Below, piece after piece: positions 1 through 64,000 of a stretch of DNA of 64,000 nucleotides (positions are counted from its first letter, which is position 1; each line of letters starts with the position of its first letter). The notes beneath the pieces were generated by a model, which was not told the origin of the DNA, ran no database searches, and was given only the letters and a program-made list of their open reading frames with translations. The DNA comes from Lamellibrachia satsuma (Eukaryota > Annelida > Polychaeta > Sabellida > Siboglinidae): the NCBI GenBank assembly GCA_033239005.1, contig BSQZ01000006.1, positions 2,168,501 through 2,232,500 on the forward strand, in the 5' to 3' direction. Made by a program: the position numbers and the translations under genes.

Positions 1-65
1 TATAATGTTATTATACAGTTCCTTTGAATTAGCATATATCTGGATAGTTGTATTATGTTTATTGA

Positions 66-170
66 TTGGTTGGTTTGTTGGTTGGTTTGTTGGTTGGTTG
101 GTTGGTTGGTTGGTGGGTGGGTTGGTTGGTTGGTTGGTTGGTGGGTTGGTTGGTGGGTTGGTTGATTGAT
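66..170. repeat. (GGTT)n microsatellite
   Basis: An interrupted ggtt/gggt tetranucleotide run lies just before the acceptor of exon 1. Confidence 0.9.
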
Positions 171-184
171 TTGGCTGTTTTCAG

Positions 185-57189
<57,005 letters not shown>

Positions 57190-58114
57190 GGGGTACCATC
57201 TGTCACACACGGATGTCCAGTGGGCAGCCACTGACCTAGAGAGGTCACGGGAGAAATTGTGTACGATAGTGTTCAGATGATAAACATTGTTTCCTGTGGC
57301 AGCCTCAGCCAGTACGTTTTGTCTGCCATATTTGCAATGATTTTATGATATTAAGTGGAATTTTAACTTGTTTTCTTATATGCTTTTTTAATGAAATGTC
57401 ACGTATGTATGTATGGTGTTCATGGGTACAGTTTTTAAAGTTGATATATAAACAGATATCGTCTTGCATAATTGGAGCACTGTTACCTTGGACGCATTGA
57501 GTGACCAGTTCTATGAGTATCCATGTTGTACAATATGAACTTGCATCCAAATGCTTACATCCCATCCTCTAAATCTTGCTTTACGCTCACAGTTTATGTA
57601 GCCACAGATGCTCATATTTTATATATATTTGGTTGTGTGGTTTATTCTAAAGTCTTCTCAACATTTCATATAAATCAAGTGTCAACATTTACAGATATAC
57701 ACATCTATATTTATACACATGGTGTTTGATCATTTTATAATGTGGGTGAAAATTGTTTTTGTAAATGTTCTTGCTATGCAAATCTGTCAAGTGGTTCTAG
57801 TAATGTGTAAAGGAAATTTGTTTCATGTTTTTTGTGAAATTGTAAATAACTGGATGCCAGTGGAACATTGACATGTCACATTGGGAGTGGATAGCTGCCA
57901 TAATAGGCAGAGCAGGAACAGCTACAGATAGGCAAATAGGCACAGCTGCATTGTACATGTCATTTATTAGCCCAGCTCTGTGGCGGTTACCAAATATGTG
58001 ATAATGAGAAATAAAAACTTGCTGTGCACTGACACTCATGCTGAATCATTTGCGTCATTGGCCGCTATATATTTTATGTGTTTTAACATTCATGTTTTTT
58101 TCTTACTGATCTTA

Positions 58115-58120
58115 AATAAA
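58115..58120 (+). promoter_or_regulatory. Alternative polyadenylation signal AATAAA
   Basis: It lies about 0.93 kb after the stop. Further hexamers are at 58010-58015 and 58284-58289. None has an equally clear GT-rich element. Confidence 0.4.
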
Positions 58121-58626
58121 ATTCAACAGGTTTTAGGAAAAAAATCAGATGGTTTTGCTAGGCAGCCAATCAACAGGGACCACGGCATGTAGGAACGCCA
58201 ACCTGAACATTCCGTGATATCTATGTGTGTGCGACGTTATTTCTCTAATAATCACAGTTTATGGATAGAATTTATTTACGATGAATAAAATGCATGGTTT
58301 TATGTTAATAATGAATGCTGAATGTACGTTTGTATTTTATATGAGATTTATATGTAAACATATTTGTAGTAATGGGAATCGTCACATTTATGCACGAATT
58401 TTCTCACGGATGAAGGTTTTTATTTTTTGATTGATGGGCGTCTCCCAAAATGTAGTATGCTTTGTAATGGTCCATAGTTAACTGAACACTGCTACTGCCA
58501 AATACGTGTTAGAAGAGAGAGAGAGAGATGCCCTCACTGCAGAAATAATCTTAACCAGTAGGATTTTAGACATAGTCTCATAGCTGTCACTATGATCTTT
58601 TAATATGTATATTTTGTTTTGAAGCC

Positions 58627-58632
58627 AATAAA
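58627..58632 (+). promoter_or_regulatory. Polyadenylation signal AATAAA (preferred)
   Basis: The hexamer is followed 30-50 bases later by a GT-rich stretch (tttgtggtgtatgtgttt), the usual downstream element. This pairing is why it is preferred over the other hexamers. Confidence 0.55.
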
Positions 58633-58655
58633 GTCTGAATGATAAATTTTTCACA

Positions 58656-59400
58656 GAAGCTTTGTGGTGTATGTGTTTATACATCCAAATTGGCACTGAA
58701 ATATTCCACGTGAACACAAACACGCACGCACGCACGTAAGCACGCACGCACACAATATTCCCTTAGTCAAAAATTTAGAGAATTTGTATAGAATATTCTG
58801 TTGGATATTTTTTATAGAATTGTTTGGGGGACAGCTATAGAATTTGTAGTTTCTATAGTTTTCTGTGCAATACTCTGCTATTATATGTTCAGTACAATTC
58901 TATATAATTATATACATATATATGGAAGTAGACAAACTACTTTTATATAATCCGTAGTATTCTATAGTTTTCTATACAAAGTTCTACTATAGGGGCCTAT
59001 ACCCTAGAATTCTATAGAATAAAAAAAATGTGCTAATGGTTGGACGTGACATTTATATATAACGTTGATGTGTCCAGTTGTAATAGATTATATACGTTAC
59101 GCATTGCGTAATTATACTGAAAAACACACCGCCGACACGTACGTACGCGCTTACGATTATGCCTACATACATGCTGGCCATACTGTACCAACAGTCGCGT
59201 CGGCGTTGCCAGGCAACGTGTCACAGTAGAGAGAGCACAACAACGGCCAACGCATATTCTTAACTGTCACGTTGCCGCGTCAGTAACTATCAATTCTTGG
59301 AGACCAGTGGCGACAACATAACTTTTTTTGCAGTTTAATATGTCGACGTCTACTCGATTCGTTTTAAGTGTCACAAACCTCAGATTTACTATTCCATTAA
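58656..59400. other. Intergenic; ctatagaattctatag-rich tract
   Basis: A CACGCACG microsatellite is at 58718-58755. From 58770 to 59030 there are many palindromic tctatagaatt words. Nothing coding. Confidence 0.5.
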
Positions 59401-59559
59401 TTACGTAGGCCCTACATAAAATTACAATTAGGAACCACATATCGACGAAAGTGGAGTTTGATTGCTACTCGTAAGGCTGGGAGTTATGTCTTCATGTAGA
59501 AACGTGTGGTGCCTGTGGATTGCGCGAATATTTACACGGATGACGCACGATGCTAATCA

Positions 59560-59828
59560 CGCAGAAGACGCGGGATGAATAATATTGAATATTACTGAAA
59601 CACAAAGCGTCAGGCCACACGCAGGCGCGGCTGTCGCTGCGCTCGTATTGATCTGCGACCGGCGAGCGAGCGTGACTCACAACTGCGCAATAGCACGGCA
59701 GATCAGACGTGAAGTTGAGGCTGAGTGATCGCCATGAAATCTGCTGGCCGGGTGGAAACGGCGTTGTTCGGCTGTTAATCGAACGTCGCGTCGCGTTTTG
59801 TGTCGTCGAGAGCGTCGCCTGTGTAGCC
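59560..59828 (+). promoter_or_regulatory. Candidate CpG-rich promoter / 5' UTR
   Basis: CpG density is clearly higher than in the surroundings (cgctgcgctcg, gcgaccggcgagcgagcg, gtcgcgtcgcg). It directly precedes a possible start codon in good context. A promoter is inference. Confidence 0.35.
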
Positions 59829-59886
59829 ATGAATACGACATCGGCAGACTTGTGGAATTACACGTCAACAGTGACGTCACTGGATG
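59829..59886 (+). CDS. Possible first coding exon of a downstream gene (58 nt)
   Basis: ATG at 59829 (gccATGa, G at -3) opens MNTTSADLWNYTSTVTSLDG, followed by a strong donor G|GTGAGT at 59887. The peptide has two N-glycosylation sequons (NTT, NYT) and no signal peptide, as in N-termini of some rhodopsin-like receptors. No following exon could be matched in the remaining 4 kb, so this stays tentative. Confidence 0.3.
59872..59879. promoter_or_regulatory. CRE palindrome TGACGTCA
   Basis: A full cAMP-response-element octamer inside the candidate first exon. Confidence 0.45.
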
Positions 59887-59889
59887 GTG

Positions 59890-60585
59890 AGTGATAATGG
59901 CACGACACCTCCTCCTCGTGTAATAGTATAAATAATATATGACTACATATGATAACACTGCACGTTAATACGACCCCACTATTCCTACAGCAAACGCATT
60001 CGTTAGAGCCATCTCTACACATACATACCTGTCATGTAAGGCCCATTCCACGCTGCCACACCCTATACTAGCTGTGACTGCTACACATATCAGTGTCACG
60101 ATGGTTTTGAAGAATATTTTTCATTCCCTACCATGCCATAATTAGACATTTAAACTGCACCAGAATGCACCATTTGGCTTCAATTCAGAACAATTGTCCA
60201 GATCCTTCCGACTTAAGTCGCGCCCTACGCGCTCGACCATACTGGCCTCCACGTAAAAGTATCAATCCTTGACATAACCATATGTTGACATCTCATGTTT
60301 TACGACCCCTGTCAATAACGAACACTTTTCCACAACGATTATGTTCCCCAGTCCCGACTCGTCCGTTGTACAGCGATTCTGTTGTCTTCCTTTGTCTGCT
60401 CGAACCTCGACTTTAATCACAGTAGAATGTGTTCCATTGGGTTTGATCATGCCTGGGGGAAGGGGTTGTTGGTAATACCCCAGGAGAAAGCTCAGGTGGA
60501 TCAACAGAGACGGAGCCATTAGCATTTCGCACTGATTCTCCTTCGTTTCTACCTGGTGTTGGCAGTGGTTGCATCTGCCAATGGG
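59890..60585. other. No gene recognised
   Basis: Mixed composition, no arrays. A minus-strand open frame at 60262-60657 has no recognisable similarity. Confidence 0.4.
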
Positions 60586-60589
60586 ATGT

Positions 60590-60840
60590 CGCTGCCCGCA
60601 TCTACCGTTACGATGTAGCGGCATGCATCTATACCGATGTGATGCTGCTGCCTGCATCTACCGTTACGTTGTAGCGGCATGCATCTACCGATCGACGTGA
60701 TGCTGCTGCCCGCATCTACCGTTACGGTGTAGCGGCATGCATCTACCGATGTGATGCTGCTGCCTGCATCTACCGTTACGGTGTAGCGGCATGCATCTAC
60801 CGATGTGATGCTGCTGCCTGCATCTACTGTTTGGACGTAA
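60590..60840. repeat. GC-rich minisatellite of about 51-57 bp, about 5 copies
   Basis: Units hold gcatctaccgttacggtgta, gcggcatgcatctaccgat and gtgatgctgctgcc. Diverged tctgtcg and gatgcagc words continue to about 61080. Confidence 0.9.
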
Positions 60841-61109
60841 CTGTCCACAGCCACGCATGTGGTTTTGTGTTAGATGTAGCTGTCGACATCTATCGTGTAG
60901 CTGCACGCGTCTGCTGTTGCTATGCAGCTGTCCGCTTCTGTCGTCTTGATGCAGCGTTCCGCACGGGTTGTTGTTGTTGTTGTGCAGCGGTCCGTGTCGA
61001 CCTTCGTCGTTTATTTGCGCCCGTTCATCGGCTGGATGCAGCCACCTGCGACACGACTGTCCGCATCTACCGCTTTGATGCGCGTTCATTGCCGCGGCTC
61101 AAGCTGTCG

Positions 61110-61192
61110 TGACGTAGCAGTCCATTGTGACGTCACTCATTAGCTGCAACTACCGTTGTGACGTCACTTACTAGCTACAACTAGTGACGTAA
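61110..61192. promoter_or_regulatory. Cluster of CRE-like octamers
   Basis: TGACGTAG at 61110, TGACGTCA at 61128 and 61159, TGACGTAA at 61185. Spacing is about 18-31 bp, and a repeated tagctgcaacta or tagctacaacta word lies between. It could be a small tandem duplication rather than a selected site cluster. Confidence 0.4.
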
Positions 61193-61199
61193 CTACCCG

Positions 61200-62595
61200 C
61201 GCCTAGCGTTGGCGTTTGGATACAATGAAACGTAACATTTTGGCAGAATATACCCAATTATCTGCCTCAGGCATCGCAGCCCAAATCTTGTTTTGTGAAT
61301 TCGATGTCTCTCTCCAGTTAGTTTACCCGCCACTTGTTGTTCCGAAGACGTATGTGATGCCCTTCTCCCATCTTCATACATGTCAACCTGTGCTGCTATG
61401 ATCAACATGACATGGTATTTTTAACCAATCGACCGATCGTTCCACCCCTTCACATCTGACTATAATCCAAAAAAAGAAACGAAGTATTGACATTTACATA
61501 AACAAATTAATCAATATGATGAACGCCTGAGCTTTTATGGATTGTGTCAATGGTGAGACTACTCCGAATGTACTCGTCTGTGAGTTTGTGCTGCAGTTCA
61601 CCTGAAAGCTGGACTACAAATAAGCAAAGTCAATCGCCCTACAATGTTTTTCTATCTGGCTTTTGCTAATATAGAGACGAAGAGCGGGGCGAATTTTTTT
61701 GCCTAGACTACAAAGGTCTCTTTTGCCAACTCTGAGTGGTGCTAATACAGAGTCAATCTTGCTTAATACAGAGTCAATCTTGCTTAATACAGAGTCAATC
61801 TTGCTTACCACAAAAAAGAGCCGATCAGATTCGACTTTAATGTGGGGCACGATGAAATACACTATTTTTGACAACATGGCGAACAGATATAGGCATGCAA
61901 ACAAAGTCCGCGATGGCAAGAACCAAATTTTGTTTTACGATATAGCCATTTGGCGTGGTCTATACAGCAGTAATTATTTGACATATGCTAATGTGTATCC
62001 TTCACGTGATGTCCACGACGATGGCCAGGTCCTCCCTTGTGAACGGATCGCAAGTAGTCGACAGCAGAGTTCTTTGTAATAGCATTTTGTTGATTGCATC
62101 TTGTCGATGTAGAGCAACTATTTCGTATTTCAGTACGCAGATGGTTCAGTGGTCACTAACAAAGCTATGGTTGGTCAGACCACGCAGATCGTAATCCTAT
62201 TTGACGACTCTTGGTGTATTTTGCTGTCGCCTATTCAATGTATATCAAGTCTAGTGCTGCTATGCGATGAGTTCAGTGGTTTTGTTGAGTCCAAGAAGTG
62301 TCTCCGCTACTTCAGTCAGGTCGCAGCAAGTAGCATGGCGGTGCAGTTGGTGTTTTGTGTCTGCCACGTGTCGTGATCTTTCATGCGACTGGCAACAGCC
62401 TTACGGACAAGCAGCACGATTCACAAATAATAAACGGTAAACAAATGTTTGACATTTTTGGTGAAGCGCATAAGCGGGTCAAGAGGTCTGCAAGAACAGA
62501 CAAGAAGCTGTACACTGATAACTTAGCAGCAGAGACAGAACGAGCTGCGGAACACCAACAACAAGGCACCGTTCTCAGGATCACCAAACATATTT
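61200..62595. other. No gene recognised
   Basis: Only a 21-23-bp triplicate (agagtcaatcttgcttaata) at 61748-61806 stands out. Open frames here have no family similarity. Confidence 0.45.
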
Positions 62596-62599
62596 GCTT

Positions 62600-63178
62600 A
62601 GGGCCATACAGTAACCATACAGTAACCATACAGTAACCACACGGTAACCACACGGTAACTACACGGTAACCACACGGTAACCATACAGTAACCACACAGT
62701 AACCATACAGTAACCATACAGTAACCACACAGTAACCATACAGTAACCACACAGTAACCATACAGTAACCATACAGTAACCACACAGTAACCATACAGTA
62801 ACCACACAGTAACCATACAGTAACCACACAGTAACAATACAGTAACCATACAGTAACCACACAGTAACCACACAGTAACCATACAGTAACCATACAGTAA
62901 CCATACAGTAACCACACAGTAACCACACAGTAACCATACAGTAACCATACAGTAACCACACAGTAACCACACAGTAACCATACAGTAATCATACAGTAAC
63001 CACACAGTAACCATACAGTAACCACACAGTAACCATACAGTAACCACACAGTAACCATACAGTAACCATACAGTAACCATACAGTAACCACACAGTAACC
63101 ACACAGTAACCATACAGTAATCATACAGTAACCACACAGTAACCATACAGTAACCATACAGTAACCATACAGTAACCA
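62600..63178. repeat. 11-bp minisatellite, about 52 copies
   Basis: The unit is cagtaaccata or cagtaaccaca. The two variants alternate irregularly, with rare cggtaac and gtaatca forms. The long minus-strand open frames (VTVWLLYGYC) are a product of this period. Confidence 0.96.
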
Positions 63179-63189
63179 CACTCTCACGA

Positions 63190-63990
63190 GAGACCAGCAA
63201 GGCAATGTGCTGACATCAGACAAAGAGCAAAGAAAAAGATGGAACACTTTGAAGAAGTGCTAAACAGAGAAGACCAGATCTGCCACACATTCCAAAAGCG
63301 CCCGAAAACCTGGATATCAACGTAGAGCCACCCACCAAGGAAGAAATAGTTACTGCTATCAAGGAAAGTTAGAATAGAAAGGCACCGGGTTATGACCAAC
63401 TAAATGTAGAGTTATTCAACGCAGACCCAGAACTAGCAGCCAGACATCTTATACCCTGATCTCTGAAGATGTGGAAGGAGAAGAACATTCCTGATGACTG
63501 GTGCAATGATACATTGTTAAAATCTCAAAGAAAGGTAACCTCGCCAACAGATGGCGAGGCATAACCTCGCCAACTGTAACAAATGACGAGACATAACCTT
63601 GCTGTCCGTCCCCAGGGAGATCTTCTGCAAGATCAAGCGACTCTCAACAGCGGTAGACAAGGTGCTAAAAAAGGAACAAGCTGGATTCCAAAAAGGAAGA
63701 GGATGTACAAGCCACATTTTCACTCTCAGAAACATCATCGAACAATGCATAAAATGGCAAAGAGAACTGTGTATAAACTTTGTAGACTTTGAAAAAGCCT
63801 TTGATAGCATACATAGAGACAGTCCCTGAAGGATACTACTTAGATATAGAGTTCCGCCACATATTGTGGATCTCATGAAGCTTTTTACAAGAAGTATACA
63901 TGCACCATAGGACAATCAGATATTGCATTCAATGTAACGCCAGGAGTCACACAGGATGCGTGATGTCAGCAGTGATGTCAGCGTGATGTC
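63190..63990 (+). mobile_element. Broken non-LTR retrotransposon reverse transcriptase
   Basis: With stops and frameshifts the plus strand reads EHFEEVLNREDQ, then RKAPGYDQLNVELF (the palm-entry NKAPGxD motif), IPDDWCNDTLL, EQAGFQKGRGCTSHIF (the EQAGFRxGRS motif) and CINFVDFEKAFDSIHR (motif A, F-x-D-x-x-K-A-F-D). It continues past the window or is cut there. Clearly inactive. Confidence 0.85.
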
Positions 63991-64000
63991 AGCAGTGATG

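Larger units (their letters stand above)
57190..58655 (+). other. Cadherin 3' untranslated region (approximate)
   Basis: This AT-rich sequence has no splice-compatible coding exon. It runs from the stop to the best polyadenylation site. An earlier end near 58140 is possible because AATAAA also occurs at 58010 and 58115. Confidence 0.6.

Noticed and set aside
60262..60657. 131-codon minus-strand frame near the CpG-rich region
   Set aside because: No recognisable domain and low-complexity ends; not enough to call a gene.
60549..61089. Minus-strand frames with GSSITSVDACRYTVTV repeats
   Set aside because: They derive from the GC-rich minisatellite. No start context or neighbouring exon.
62381..63247. 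Minus-strand open frame of 288 codons rich in VTVWLLYGYC
   Set aside because: It is an artefact of the 11-bp array; overlapping frames show the same peptide period.

Overview
The window is eukaryotic, from an intron-rich invertebrate genome. It shows GT/AG introns of about 0.2-3 kb, decayed non-LTR retrotransposons, SINE-like pieces, DNA-transposon relics and many minisatellites. The cadherin architecture, intron density and repeat style suggest a lophotrochozoan, perhaps a mollusc. That placement is inference, because no marker gene fixes the taxon.

Almost everything left of 58.7 kb is the 3' part of one very large plus-strand cadherin gene. I could follow 61 consecutive coding exons from 185 to the stop codon at 57187-57189. 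Each has an AG acceptor, a GT donor and a compatible phase. Together they give 9,792 coding nt, or 3,263 residues plus stop; the 5' part of the gene lies to the left. The product starts 28 cadherin (EC) repeats in this window. A membrane-adjacent segment follows that resembles the ferredoxin-like MAD domain of CDH23 and PCDH15, then one transmembrane helix (about 53309-53386) and a cytoplasmic tail of about 115 residues. The tail ends A-T-I-L, a class I PDZ-ligand pattern.

Most repeats are built from two phase-0 exons of about 183 and 123 nt. Repeats EC1-EC20 alternate strictly between two subtypes (A and B), so the array grew as a two-repeat unit. In EC1-EC26 the calcium-binding linker DxNDNxP is replaced by degenerate forms such as RNEYAP or RDQFPP, and LDRE is usually lost. 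Canonical linker and DRE motifs return only next to the membrane (EC27-EC28).

The introns are full of tandem repeats. Several were seeded from the exon-intron junction itself, so splice acceptors or donors are duplicated many times: exons 9, 16, 18, 26, 41 and 45. Other intron content includes two long arrays with a 17-bp period, three low-copy dispersed repeat families, a 994-bp TIR element with TA flanks (54622-55615), a second TIR element (43540-44251), non-LTR retrotransposon fragments, and a telomere-like patch near 17 kb.

Right of the cadherin polyadenylation region (about 58.65 kb) the sequence is mostly intergenic. A CpG-rich stretch with a possible first coding exon lies at 59829-59886, with cAMP-response-element octamers there and again at 61110-61192. 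A GC-rich minisatellite lies at 60590-60840 and an 11-bp array at 62600-63178. A broken non-LTR reverse transcriptase fragment begins near 63190 and reaches the right end.
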